From the NCBI RefSeq assembly GCF_022014595.1, contig NZ_CP091740.1, positions 2,096,200 through 2,160,199 of the forward strand: 64,000 nucleotides of DNA, read 5' to 3'. A program made the translations under genes and the position numbers. The notes under the pieces were generated by a model that saw only the letters and a list, made by a program, of their open reading frames with translations, was not told where the DNA came from and made no database searches. Shown here piece after piece: positions 53,906-62,650 of the stretch. This stretch comes from Solitalea lacus (lineage in GTDB: Bacteria; Bacteroidota; Bacteroidia; Sphingobacteriales; Sphingobacteriaceae). Numbering within the stretch: position 1 is the first letter of the stretch; every line of letters begins with the position of its first letter.

Positions 53906-54112
53906 TTACGCTTGCTTTCTACCAATAGTAAAATATAAAACTGATCCTATTATTGGAACAAACAAAATCACTACGAGCCAAATTAACTTTGTAGTACTGT
54001 CTCTAAATGTTGTTTTTAATAGACTAATGAGCGCAATAATTGGGATAATAATTAAAGAAAGAGTAAATGTAGTCCAAAAAATAAGACCAATGCTAGGCGA
54101 TATAAGTTCCAT
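53906..54112 (-). CDS. Small membrane protein with PLDc_N-like domain
   Basis: A 68-residue protein with two membrane helices. The second half (KLIWLVVILFVPIIGSVLYFTIGRK) matches the PLDc_N domain found at the start of cardiolipin synthases and as free-standing small proteins. There is no phospholipase domain, so it is a stand-alone version; its role is unknown, possibly interaction with immunity or envelope proteins as seen for other small members. The start overlaps the end of a decayed reading frame. Confidence 0.75.
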   Translation of the reverse strand: MELISPSIGLIFWTTFTLSLIIIPIIALISLLKTTFRDSTTKLIWLVVILFVPIIGSVLYFTIGRKQA

Positions 54113-54305
54113 AAATGAGATTTGTTACAAATATAGTTGTTTTAATTGTATGTAATGATGCATCAATGCTCCGGTTCTCATCAAAGGCTTTCCATTCCCC
54201 ATCATATTTATCATTTTCATAGTTTCCTAAAATCAAGTCACAAAATTCCTTTGATCCAATTGTTGTTTTTTGATAAACACCGATTCAAAATCAGGTAGTT
54301 TTACT
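54087..54305 (-). pseudogene. Possible relic of a decayed small gene
   Basis: On the reverse strand two frames give adjacent protein-like stretches: VKLPDFESVFIKKQQLDQ, then (shifted) KEFCDLILGNYENDKYDGEW followed by KAFDENRSIDASLHTI, ending at a TAG near 54087. There is no start codon, and the second frame has no Met. A frameshifted remnant is the simplest reading. The rest of the gap up to 54420 shows nothing firm. Confidence 0.3.
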
Positions 54306-54420
54306 TAGATGTAAATCAGTATTACTACTGAAAAAGCGTCGGAAGTATCCTTTTAAATTTGTATTAATTCACTGGATACACTTTTACTCATTCAACTAAA
54401 TCTCTTAAAGACAATTATTC

Positions 54421-55569
54421 ATGAAAACAATCTATCGATTTACGCTCGTTGCACTATTGATGCACTTGGCTATTCCTTCTGAAGCTCAACTGCTCAATAA
54501 AATCAAAAACAAGGTAAATGAACAGCTTAATAAGGCCGACGAAAAGGTTAGCGGAGAAAAAACGGCTCAGGAAAGCTCATCGGCAACCGGCAGCACAAGT
54601 AGTGAAAACAGGGCAAATCCTTCGAGTAGCGAAGCCCTTAAGGGTGTTGAAAAAACTTTAATTTATAAGCTTGATGCCGGGGAACGCATTGATTACCGAG
54701 AATCAAGGATTATGGTGAGCAGTGATAACAAGGTTTCGGGCCTTGTAATTGTAAACAAAAGCGGCGCCCGCTATGTGGTTGAAAACGGCGTTAAAAAAGG
54801 ACCTTACACTGTTAAAACCATTCCGCTCGATTTTCTCAAGCAAACCAATAAAGCAGCAAAGACACAAAGCGACAATATTGACCCGCAGGAAATGATTGCC
54901 ATTTATCAGAACTATATTAAAACAGATAACGACAATACCTACATTGTTTTTAACGGTAAAAAGCACGGCCCGTTCAGTACCCTGGATGCCATGAAAGTCA
55001 ACCCGCAGAAAACAAAGTTTGTGGCGGTGATTTCGATTGATATTGACGACAACAACAAGCAAAAGTTCTTGGTTAACCAGGAGGGTAAGAAGATTGAATT
55101 AGCCAAAGGCGGACAGCTTTTCGGGCAGATAGTGGTCAACTCATCATTTACCGATGCTGCGTTTTGGGGACAAGACCTAGCAGCAGCCTATGCTCAAACA
55201 GGTGGCATGCAATCTGTTTTGGCAACACTTAGCGGCAACAAACAAGTGATTAATCCACAACTAAACAGTGTTTGGTACGATGCCTATAATCATCTGTTAG
55301 CTACCAACGAGAAAACGGTCTTTTTAAACGGTAAAGTGTTAAAAGAATTTGAACGTACTGTTGGTTCGGATTGGAGAGATATTTGGCTGAACAGCGACGG
55401 ATCGGCATGGGCGGCTTTAGTTGACAATCAATTGCATTTTAGTGATGGCAGCAAAATTGATGACGGGTTCAGTGTAGGTTCATCCAATCAAAATGGCAAA
55501 ACTGTTTTAAGCTGGGTTGCCGTTTCGAAGCAGGATTATTCAGTTACTCGTTATGCAAAAACACTTTAA
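54421..55569 (+). CDS. Hypothetical secreted protein, coiled-coil start
   Basis: A 382-residue protein with a signal peptide ending PSEAQ. A short charged helical stretch (LLNKIKNKVNEQLNKADEK) and a Ser-rich linker (about 45-75) lead into a beta-rich domain of about 300 residues with repeated Y-x-V-F-NGK-HGPF-like strands (GVKKGPYTV, NGKKHGPFST, NEKTVFLNGK), suggesting a propeller or beta-solenoid. I recognise no family. The next gene starts 17 bases before this stop, so translation is coupled. A TAAATTTG element at 54354 could be its promoter. Confidence 0.65.
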   Translation: MKTIYRFTLVALLMHLAIPSEAQLLNKIKNKVNEQLNKADEKVSGEKTAQESSSATGSTSSENRANPSSSEALKGVEKTLIYKLDAGERIDYRESRIMVSSDNKVSGLVIVNKSGARYVVENGVKKGPYTVKTIPLDFLKQTNKAAKTQSDNIDPQEMIAIYQNYIKTDNDNTYIVFNGKKHGPFSTLDAMKVNPQKTKFVAVISIDIDDNNKQKFLVNQEGKKIELAKGGQLFGQIVVNSSFTDAAFWGQDLAAAYAQTGGMQSVLATLSGNKQVINPQLNSVWYDAYNHLLATNEKTVFLNGKVLKEFERTVGSDWRDIWLNSDGSAWAALVDNQLHFSDGSKIDDGFSVGSSNQNGKTVLSWVAVSKQDYSVTRYAKTL

Positions 55570-56293
55570 ACTTTTCCTGCTGCTGACATGTCTGGGTCAG
55601 GCATTTTATAGCCAGGCCCAAACTGCCGATTTTCGTAAGAAGTTTGAGGATGACTATACACGTGCTCAACGATTTTGGGAAAACAACGCGTGGATTGTCG
55701 ATTCATTATGCCAATATAAGGTACCCGCAACGTTTGCACAGGCAATCGTTTTCCCTGAGTTGATACGCTACTCAGCCCTGCGCGATCAGATGGAAATTGG
55801 CGGGTTGAAAATTTTGTACGTTTCCTTTGGTAATGATTATGCTGATTTTTCCATCGGAAACTTTCAAATGAAACCTTCGTTTGTTGAACGATTAATGATT
55901 GATGCAGAAACAGCCAAACTGACGAAAGTATTCAAGCTGCTTGTTATGAACGGGAAGGATGAGGAATGTAAACGAAAAGAAATTGTGAAAAACCTCGAAT
56001 CGAGGCAAATGCAGGTGTTGTATCTGGCTGCATTCTATCAGCTTTGCGAACAAAAATTCAAAAACAAAAGATGGTCTTCGGAAACCGAGAAACTAAGGTT
56101 TTATGCTACTGCCTACAATTGCGGCTATTGGCACAACAATGAGTACATTACTAATAAACAAAAACAAAAGCATTTCTCCACCTCGATAATGGGTAGGGGT
56201 AACTCTTATAATTATGCCGATATATCATTGTATTACTATAATTCGTTGCAGGTGGAGAAAATGAGCCATAATGCAACTCGAGTGAACAAGTAA
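55553..56293 (+). CDS. Secreted protein with lysozyme-like (lytic transglycosylase) features
   Basis: About 246 residues from ATG 55553, overlapping the previous gene by 17 bases; an upstream TTG at 55517 is less likely. Signal peptide ends FYSQAQ. Three features in order recall the goose-lysozyme/SLT fold: a Glu in AIVFPELIRYS (Glu69), the SIGNFQMKPS motif (about 100-109) resembling S-x-G-x-x-Q-x-x-P, and ATAYNCGYWHN (YNCG at 188-191) resembling the AYNAG segment. It may therefore cleave peptidoglycan. The match is at motif level only; a divergent or inactive member is possible. Confidence 0.6.
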   Translation: MQKHFKLFLLLTCLGQAFYSQAQTADFRKKFEDDYTRAQRFWENNAWIVDSLCQYKVPATFAQAIVFPELIRYSALRDQMEIGGLKILYVSFGNDYADFSIGNFQMKPSFVERLMIDAETAKLTKVFKLLVMNGKDEECKRKEIVKNLESRQMQVLYLAAFYQLCEQKFKNKRWSSETEKLRFYATAYNCGYWHNNEYITNKQKQKHFSTSIMGRGNSYNYADISLYYYNSLQVEKMSHNATRVNK

Positions 56294-56383
56294 TTTGTAA
56301 CACACCTTGTCAGCTGGTAAGATATTGCAAAAACTTAATGTTGCCTTGTCTTGAGGGCTTTTTAGGTTAAAATACTACTAAAC

Positions 56384-57097
56384 ATGAAAAAACTAACTCT
56401 CATTCTATTTGCTTTTTTAGGCCTATCAATAATAAGCTCCTGCAGGAATACCATTGAAGGCTCGGGATATTATGTTACAGAAACACGCGCTTTGGGCGAG
56501 ATTAATGCTGTTACCATCAGCGGCGATTTTGATGTGGTACTGCATAAAGACTCTGTTAGCTCAGTACGGATATACGCCGAAGACAATATCGTCCCCGAAA
56601 TTGTAACTGAATTAAACTCAAATAATTCATTGAGTATTTATTACCGCGATTATCGTAGCAAATATGACCATGGCCGGGTTGATATTTACGTTCCAGTGAA
56701 AAACCTGCGAGCTGTTGATTTACAAAGCAGCGGTTCAATACATGGTACACCGGTTTTATTTGCTTCGGAAGTTAAGTTGAATATCAGCGGCTCGGGCGAA
56801 GTAAAATTGCCTGTTAATACCGAAAAGATTTATAGCAATATGTCAGGCTCGGGTTTAATGGAATTATGGGGTACAGCAACCAACACCGACCAAAGCATTT
56901 CGAGCTCGGGGAAGATTAGATCATTTGGCTTGGTTAGTAAGGATGTAAAAGTATCCATTTCGGGCTCCGGCACCTGCGAGGTCAATGCTACGCAAACCCT
57001 GGATGCCACTATCAGCGGCAGTGGTAATATCATTTATATGGGCAATCCGCAGGTAACTACACATATTAGTGGTAGCGGGAAAGTAAAGAAGTATTGA
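56384..57097 (+). CDS. GIN/DUF2807-domain lipoprotein (beta-solenoid)
   Basis: A 237-residue lipoprotein with Cys in IISSCRNT. The DUF2807 (head GIN) pattern is clear: INAVTISGDFDVVLHKDS, VRIYAEDNIVPEIVTEL, DIYVPVKNLRAVDLQSSG, then repeated SGSG turns (KLNISGSGEVKL, NMSGSGLMELWG, SISGSGTCEVNA, HISGSGKVKK) as expected for a right-handed beta-solenoid. These proteins are abundant in Bacteroidota envelopes; adhesion roles have been suggested. It lies 90 bases after the lysozyme-like gene and may belong to the same unit. Confidence 0.87.
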   Translation: MKKLTLILFAFLGLSIISSCRNTIEGSGYYVTETRALGEINAVTISGDFDVVLHKDSVSSVRIYAEDNIVPEIVTELNSNNSLSIYYRDYRSKYDHGRVDIYVPVKNLRAVDLQSSGSIHGTPVLFASEVKLNISGSGEVKLPVNTEKIYSNMSGSGLMELWGTATNTDQSISSSGKIRSFGLVSKDVKVSISGSGTCEVNATQTLDATISGSGNIIYMGNPQVTTHISGSGKVKKY

Positions 57098-57153
57098 TTT
57101 TCTCTTGCCTTCTTTTAAGTAGTTTAATGCTTTTCAACAACTTCGTATCTTCG

Positions 57154-57678
57154 TTATTTTGTTGTCTTGCTGCCAAGTTGTTTACCCATTTTTTCATATT
57201 CGATGTCATTAGGCTCCCAAAGTTCAATCTTGTTGCCTTCAGGGTCAAGAATATGAACAAATTTTCCGTATTCAACTGTTTCAATGGTGTCTACAACTGT
57301 TACACCACCTTTGTTCAATTCTTTCACAAGAACCTCTATATTTTCAACCCTGTAATTTATCATGAAGTCTTTTGTTGAAGGGCTAAAGTATTTTGTTGTT
57401 TCGGCAAATGGACTCCATTGCGTAAAACCTTTTTTTGTGCTGTCATCACCTTGATACCACTCGAAGACTGTCCCATATTGGTTTGTATTTAAGCCAAGGT
57501 GGGTTTGGTACCACTCCCTCATTTTGTTAGGGTTTTTACATTTAAAAAAAATGCCACCTATGCCTGTTGCCTTTTTTAAATTTCTTGTTGTTGAGCTTTG
57601 CTTGGTCAGTATTGTTTTAATTGCGAAACCTGAAAGAAAAGATGTCACAATAACTAAAATAAGTAATGCCTTTTTCAT
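57154..57678 (-). CDS. VOC (glyoxalase/bleomycin-resistance-like) protein with N-terminal anchor
   Basis: A 174-residue protein. Residues about 45-160 form a VOC-type fold: GIGGIFFKCKNPNKMREWYQTHLGL, PFAETTKYF, FMINYRVENIEVLVKELNKGGV and FVHILDPEGNKIELWEPN, with Glu of IELWEP as a likely metal ligand. Unusually a hydrophobic segment (MKKALLILVIVTSFLSGFAI) precedes the domain, so it is predicted to be membrane-anchored or exported, while most family members are cytoplasmic. Substrate unknown. Confidence 0.83.
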   Translation of the reverse strand: MKKALLILVIVTSFLSGFAIKTILTKQSSTTRNLKKATGIGGIFFKCKNPNKMREWYQTHLGLNTNQYGTVFEWYQGDDSTKKGFTQWSPFAETTKYFSPSTKDFMINYRVENIEVLVKELNKGGVTVVDTIETVEYGKFVHILDPEGNKIELWEPNDIEYEKMGKQLGSKTTK

Positions 57679-57825
57679 TTGTTAGAATGTTTATCGTTAA
57701 TGACGTAGTTCGTTAAATTTTCACTGTTGCTTCGAAGCCCACATGGTTAACTAAGTTTTGCATTGAACGTAAATGTAGAGAACAGTTGATTGGTTAGTTG
57801 AACCGAAAAGCAGCAAACAAATTGG

Positions 57826-58266
57826 CTATTTATTTAAATTTGACCACTCTGTTTTGGTCAGCTCAAACCTCACTTCCTTGCCGTGTATTCCATTTTTTCG
57901 CCACCCCATTTTAATATAAAACTGCTCTGCTCTTGTATTTGGAGCGGTTCCAAGCCATACATCCTCTTTGTTTTGTTCGAAATACCAATTTAGCATCAAG
58001 TTATGAAGTGTTTTTCCAATTCCTCTACCTTCAAATTCCGGATGGAGGAAGAGTGCCCAAATATTGTTGTTGACTAAATCTGCAATTGCAAACCCAATAA
58101 TTTTTGTATTGATTTCACAAACCCAGCCTTTACCACGGTTAAATAGATATTGATTGCAATCTTCATCTGTTACTAAACCAGGGTTAGAAAGTATGTTTTC
58201 CTTCACAGAGTTACGGACAAACTGTATTTGTTGGATGTCTTGAAACTTTGCTTCTCGATAAGTCAT
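57826..58266 (-). CDS. GNAT-family N-acetyltransferase
   Basis: A 146-residue acetyltransferase-like protein. The acetyl-CoA binding motif is LFLHPEFEGRGIGKTLHNLML (about 92-112). N-terminal FQDIQQIQFVRNSV and C-terminal TRAEQFYIKMGWRKNGIHG are typical of single-domain GNAT proteins. The acceptor is unknown. It is a single gene between VOC and the GH36-like gene. Confidence 0.87.
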   Translation of the reverse strand: MTYREAKFQDIQQIQFVRNSVKENILSNPGLVTDEDCNQYLFNRGKGWVCEINTKIIGFAIADLVNNNIWALFLHPEFEGRGIGKTLHNLMLNWYFEQNKEDVWLGTAPNTRAEQFYIKMGWRKNGIHGKEVRFELTKTEWSNLNK

Positions 58267-58362
58267 ACACTGTTTAGAACTAATATGTGGTTTGCTCTAT
58301 TTTTTTTCCATTTCTAATTCTTCCATCATCTTATCCATCGCTTGAAATCATAACATGATAGG

Positions 58363-60696
58363 TCATAACTTTTTAAACTGTATCTTCCATTGAACGGTAG
58401 TATCATTTTTGCTATGGATAAGGATATGCACCCAACCTTTCTCAGTTTGCGGGAGCACCTGAATGGTATTGCCATTTTCCTTGTCGCTCACATCCACTTT
58501 TGCTACATTCCAGTTTCCATTGTCTGTTAGACCAGCAATGCGCAATTCATAAACATCGCCTCCAATAATTTCACTTTTGCCTGAAAGCGTTTCATTGCTC
58601 CAATTCTCATCTTGCACATCAATCATTCCCTGTGTAATATGTTTCGATGTAGATACCAGTACAGGATGGTTAGTCTTAGCGCGCACTGCAATAATCTTGC
58701 ATGATTCGCCAGGAAGCTCGTAAGCGAATTGATCGTTGATCTCGGTCAATGGCTTCTTTTCCCAGAAATCAAACGCATAATAGCTTGTGTTTTTTTGTAA
58801 TCCGGCCCATTCTGTAGTACAGCCAATCACCTGCTTCGTAGTATCCCAGTTAAACAGGCCTATCACATTGCGTTGTACGCGTTTCTTGTGATCAGTTGCC
58901 AGCCAGATGGTTGGCAATGTTCTGTCAAATGCATCAACGGGACGAGCTGTGCCGCTATGAGAAGCCATGCATCTTTTCATGATCTCGAGTCTGTCTTCAG
59001 GCAGATCGGGTAACCAATCGCTACTAAGAAAAAACTGACCGCTCAACGCTACCCAGGATGGTAACAGTCGGGCTCGTGTTATTGAGCCAATTCCTTTACA
59101 GGCAGCATCTGCGGTAGCCGAACCTGACTCACGTATAATGGACGGATCCGGATCATTCCACCAAACCCTTCCATTCAAAAAATATAACCGGGATGCTCTG
59201 ATGGCGCCTGTGCGGATACTTTGGCCGTCATGATTAAAATCAGGGCCCACCCGCATAGCATCAACCAATCCAATAGAAGCACCGAAAGACCGCATATTCT
59301 GGCTAACACAGCATCCTGAAAAAAATACTTCTTTCCCCACGGTCTCTCGCAATAGTTTTAACCCGCTGCGAAATGCTTCGATTTGTGTTTTGCTTGCATC
59401 GTATAAAGGCAAGCAGTTGCCCATTTGATCGTCTTTATACCCATCATTGATATAAACCTGTTCTGTAACCGTACCAGTCCACAAGCCATCCATCTTAAAA
59501 TAATTAAAACCCCATCCATGCAGGGTTTTAGCTACGGAAGTTAAATGCTGCTGAACCTGAGGGTTAGTCAGATCGAGTGATGTGCCACCCCATTTTGTTT
59601 CGTAGGGTGTGCTATCGAGCCGTTTTGCAAACCAGGATTGGCGATCTTTGTACTCAGGATCCTGGTGATTACGTGCAAAGGGCATCCACCAGATGCCGGC
59701 AGTCAACCCGTTGTCTTTAATACTGCTAGCCACTGATTGCATTCCTGTAGGGTAGGGCCCATTCGGTTTTGGCCTATCGAAGCCACGTGTTGGCCCGTTA
59801 TAGCTGCCTCCGTCCTGCCATTGATCATCGAGCTGGATAACGTTTAGACCATATGGCTTCAGTTTTTCGGCAGTAAACTTTGCTAACTGCGATGTAGAAG
59901 CGCTGTTTCCGGCGCCCCCGTTTTTTTCACTGTACCAGGTACAATACACCGCTTTGCGGGGTGGTAATTGAATATGTTGATGACGGGCTATCGTAGCAGC
60001 AAATGCTTCCTCACCCTCACGTGCATCCTTGAAATAGCCAATCATTAATGTTTCCAATGGCTCTGCTGCTCCTTTTGGAATGATCAATCTGCCATAATCA
60101 ATCTGCGATTGCACCCGTGCCCTGTTATCGCTGGTATCGGAAAAGAACACACCACTTCCTTTTTCATTGGTAAGCCATCCAGCAACTACACCGTTGCGTG
60201 TAGCAGGGTCAACCGTTGTAAGAAAAACATAGCTGCCAGGGTTATCCTTGGGTGAAAGGAGTCCGGCTGTTCCCAGTGTTTTTAGATTTTGTAATGGCTT
60301 TTGCAAATCTACCTCGAAGGAAAAATGATTTACTTTCTGCAAATTCATTGCTGCGTGGCCATTATTAACGATGGTTTCCCTGATAAAAAGAAAAGCATGT
60401 TGCGGATATAGCGCAATGTTATAATAACCGCCATCGGCTTTGCTCAGTTTCAATGCACGTCCTTGACCAAAAACCTTATCTGATACTGGCTCAACTGAAG
60501 CTCCAGCAACATTTTCAGCAATTCCCTTTTTGAGAAAGACTTTTCCGGATGTCAGGTCTTTTACTTCAATCATTTTCAGCTGCGGTTGATAAACTGCCGA
60601 TAAATACTCATTCTGAATCATAGAGTTATTGGTTTGAGCAAACAGTATGCTGTTACCCAATACAAAAAATGCGAATAGAACTTTTAACTTTTTCAC
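58363..60696 (-). CDS. Secreted GH36-like alpha-galactosidase
   Basis: A 777-residue exported glycosidase with a signal peptide ending SILFAQ. After an N-terminal beta-sandwich (about 25-240) the TIM barrel shows CTWYSEKNGG, LNVIQLDDQWQDGG, GIWWMPFARN and the nucleophile Asp403 in YFKMDGLW; the acid/base is probably Asp486 in MRVGPDF. A C-terminal beta domain and a further beta module (about 680-777) follow. GH36/GH27-type enzymes remove alpha-linked galactose. It is 1 base from the DUF2200 gene upstream on the same strand. By eye it is richer in G+C than the 25-50 kb region. Confidence 0.87.
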   Translation of the reverse strand: MKKLKVLFAFFVLGNSILFAQTNNSMIQNEYLSAVYQPQLKMIEVKDLTSGKVFLKKGIAENVAGASVEPVSDKVFGQGRALKLSKADGGYYNIALYPQHAFLFIRETIVNNGHAAMNLQKVNHFSFEVDLQKPLQNLKTLGTAGLLSPKDNPGSYVFLTTVDPATRNGVVAGWLTNEKGSGVFFSDTSDNRARVQSQIDYGRLIIPKGAAEPLETLMIGYFKDAREGEEAFAATIARHQHIQLPPRKAVYCTWYSEKNGGAGNSASTSQLAKFTAEKLKPYGLNVIQLDDQWQDGGSYNGPTRGFDRPKPNGPYPTGMQSVASSIKDNGLTAGIWWMPFARNHQDPEYKDRQSWFAKRLDSTPYETKWGGTSLDLTNPQVQQHLTSVAKTLHGWGFNYFKMDGLWTGTVTEQVYINDGYKDDQMGNCLPLYDASKTQIEAFRSGLKLLRETVGKEVFFSGCCVSQNMRSFGASIGLVDAMRVGPDFNHDGQSIRTGAIRASRLYFLNGRVWWNDPDPSIIRESGSATADAACKGIGSITRARLLPSWVALSGQFFLSSDWLPDLPEDRLEIMKRCMASHSGTARPVDAFDRTLPTIWLATDHKKRVQRNVIGLFNWDTTKQVIGCTTEWAGLQKNTSYYAFDFWEKKPLTEINDQFAYELPGESCKIIAVRAKTNHPVLVSTSKHITQGMIDVQDENWSNETLSGKSEIIGGDVYELRIAGLTDNGNWNVAKVDVSDKENGNTIQVLPQTEKGWVHILIHSKNDTTVQWKIQFKKL

Positions 60697-60697
60697 A

Positions 60698-61048
60698 CTA
60701 CTTTCTTAAAATCTTCTCCATTGTTTTTCCTTTTGCCAATTCATCCACTAGTTTATCTAAATAACGGATCTTTTGCATGAGTTTATCTTCGATTTCTTCT
60801 ACACGATAGCCACAAATCACACCTGTAATCTTTGAAGCGTTGGGATTAATTTCTGGTGCCTCCTCGAAAAAGGTTTGAAAATCAGTCTTATTATCAATTT
60901 GCTGTTCTAATGTTTGTTGATCATATCCAGTCAGCCAACAAATGATACTATCTAGCTCTTCCTTTGTCCGGCCCTTTTTCTCTGCTTTGTTAATATAATG
61001 CGGATAGACACTTGCAAATGACATTTTAAAGACTCTTGTATTATCCAT
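60698..61048 (-). CDS. DUF2200 family protein
   Basis: A 116-residue cytoplasmic protein. The sequence [35 protein letters not shown], then [55 protein letters not shown], matches DUF2200, a small conserved family of unknown function. Its stop is one base before the GH36-like start, so the two may be co-transcribed, though a functional tie is not obvious. Confidence 0.87.
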   Translation of the reverse strand: MDNTRVFKMSFASVYPHYINKAEKKGRTKEELDSIICWLTGYDQQTLEQQIDNKTDFQTFFEEAPEINPNASKITGVICGYRVEEIEDKLMQKIRYLDKLVDELAKGKTMEKILRK

Positions 61049-61706
61049 TTTAATTGTTGTAGTTTCTAATAATCAAACACTTTAGGTTAGTTTCAAACCA
61101 GCATAAGGTAGCAGGCTATTGCAGTTTATGCCTCTTAAGGTAAATAATTTTAACATAAATTGTTTTTACGAGAGGTTGTTTAACGCCTAATCATACCATT
61201 CGCTTCATTATCATGTACCTAAAGTCAGTCGGCCTAAGTGTTATAATGCCACTATTTTGATTTAAAGTTTTGCTTGAAAGTGTTTTAATGTTAAGACGTT
61301 ATTGTTGGTTAATAACTAACCGGAATTTGCAAACTTTGTTTATCTTCATTGAAACAACGCACTCTCATATTATATTCATAAGTATAAAAAGCCTTTCGAT
61401 GTAAAGCTATTAATGCTTGACTCAACCCAATGGCTCTATGAAATACTACCCTGGGGAAAAAATCTATAAGGTAAAAGGGGAAAAGTTTCTGGATGATTTC
61501 TTCAAAGCCTTCAACGGTAAAAAACCTTAAGATCTAAATCCAGGAACAACAGCAGCTAAACTAAACGAATTTACCGAAGGTGTTGTGTCCAAATGGAGAG
61601 ATAACTTAAGGAGAGAATAGATGAACTTAACATGAGTATTTGCTAAAGCTGGGCGGATGATTTATTTGTTTACAAATACATTAATTAAAGCAATAAATAA
61701 TACAAT
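61049..61706. other. Intergenic region with one broken short ORF
   Basis: About 650 AT-rich bases between the DUF2200 gene (-) and the MscS gene (+). Apart from the split ORF at 61438-61620, described separately, I see no gene or clear repeat. Confidence 0.5.
61438..61620 (+). pseudogene. Short ORF split by an in-frame stop
   Basis: ATG at 61438 opens 30 codons (MKYYPGEKIYKVKGEKFLDD, then FFKAFNGKKP), then TAA at 61528. Reading on in the same frame gives 29 more protein-like codons (DLNPGTTAAKLNEFTEGVV, then SKWRDNLRRE) and TAG at 61618-61620. The continuity suggests a nonsense mutation in a small gene or the tail of a lost gene. I do not recognise the family. Confidence 0.4.
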
Positions 61707-62516
61707 ATGGATAAGCTGGATAATTACTCGACAAAATTTATTGACTGGCTGGTTACTTTCGGTCCAAAACTTCTCGGTGCATTAGTAGTCTTTATTATCG
61801 GGCTTTACTTAGCCAATATGGTGGCACGACTGGTTTCCAAAGCGTTAAGTAGACGAAGGATTGATATATCCCTACAATCTTTTCTAGGAAGTTTAGTGAG
61901 TGTTGGATTGAAAATATTGCTACTTATTTCCGTTGCCGGTATGTTAGGCATTCAAACCACTTCTTTTGTTGCAGTGATTGGTGCTTTAGGTTTGGCTGTA
62001 GGTTTGGCTTTGCAGGGATCACTGGCAAATTTTGCAGGCGGGGTTTTAATATTGGTTTTTAAACCTTTTAAAGTTGGAGATTTAATTGAATCAGGTGGAC
62101 AAACAGGGCATGTTCAAGAAATCCAAATTTTCAACACTATTTTACTTACGCCTGAAAATAAAACGGTAATACTTGCTAACGGCGGAGTATCAAATAGTAC
62201 AATAATTAATTATAGTCGACATGGGAATTTGCGTGTGGATATTACAATGGCAGTAGCACCAGACAACGATATTGAAAAAGTGCGTAGGGTTGCTTTACAA
62301 GCAATTGATGCAAATAGGTTTGTTTTAAAGGAGCCAGCTCCATCAGTAAATGTAATTAAAGTTGGTGATGGAATGATTACACTGGCAATTCGTCCTTATG
62401 CAACACCTGTTGACTACTGGGATGCATTTTTTACAGTGCAGGAAGATGTGAAAAATGCCTGGGATAAAAATAATGTTTCAGGGCCAGTCCCTACCAGGGT
62501 TATTATAAATAAATAA
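61707..62516 (+). CDS. MscS-family small-conductance mechanosensitive channel
   Basis: A 269-residue inner-membrane channel of about the length of classical MscS. Three N-terminal membrane segments end in the pore helix FVAVIGALGLAVGLALQGSLANFAGGVLILVFKPFKVGD with the Gly/Ala pattern of TM3. The cytoplasmic beta domain follows (FNTILLTPENKTVILANGGVSNSTIINYS) and the vestibule ends with VPTRVIINK. It opens on osmotic downshock to release solutes. It stands alone. Confidence 0.93.
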   Translation: MDKLDNYSTKFIDWLVTFGPKLLGALVVFIIGLYLANMVARLVSKALSRRRIDISLQSFLGSLVSVGLKILLLISVAGMLGIQTTSFVAVIGALGLAVGLALQGSLANFAGGVLILVFKPFKVGDLIESGGQTGHVQEIQIFNTILLTPENKTVILANGGVSNSTIINYSRHGNLRVDITMAVAPDNDIEKVRRVALQAIDANRFVLKEPAPSVNVIKVGDGMITLAIRPYATPVDYWDAFFTVQEDVKNAWDKNNVSGPVPTRVIINK

Positions 62517-62650
62517 ATAAATAACCGCTTAACGAAGTCAACAAAATTTATTTCCTTCTATTCTAAATGAAATGAAGAACAAAAGCAGATTCTGATGATT
62601 TAACCCCTTCCAAAGTTAGGGGGCCTGTACACCATAAATTGGTGGTTATT

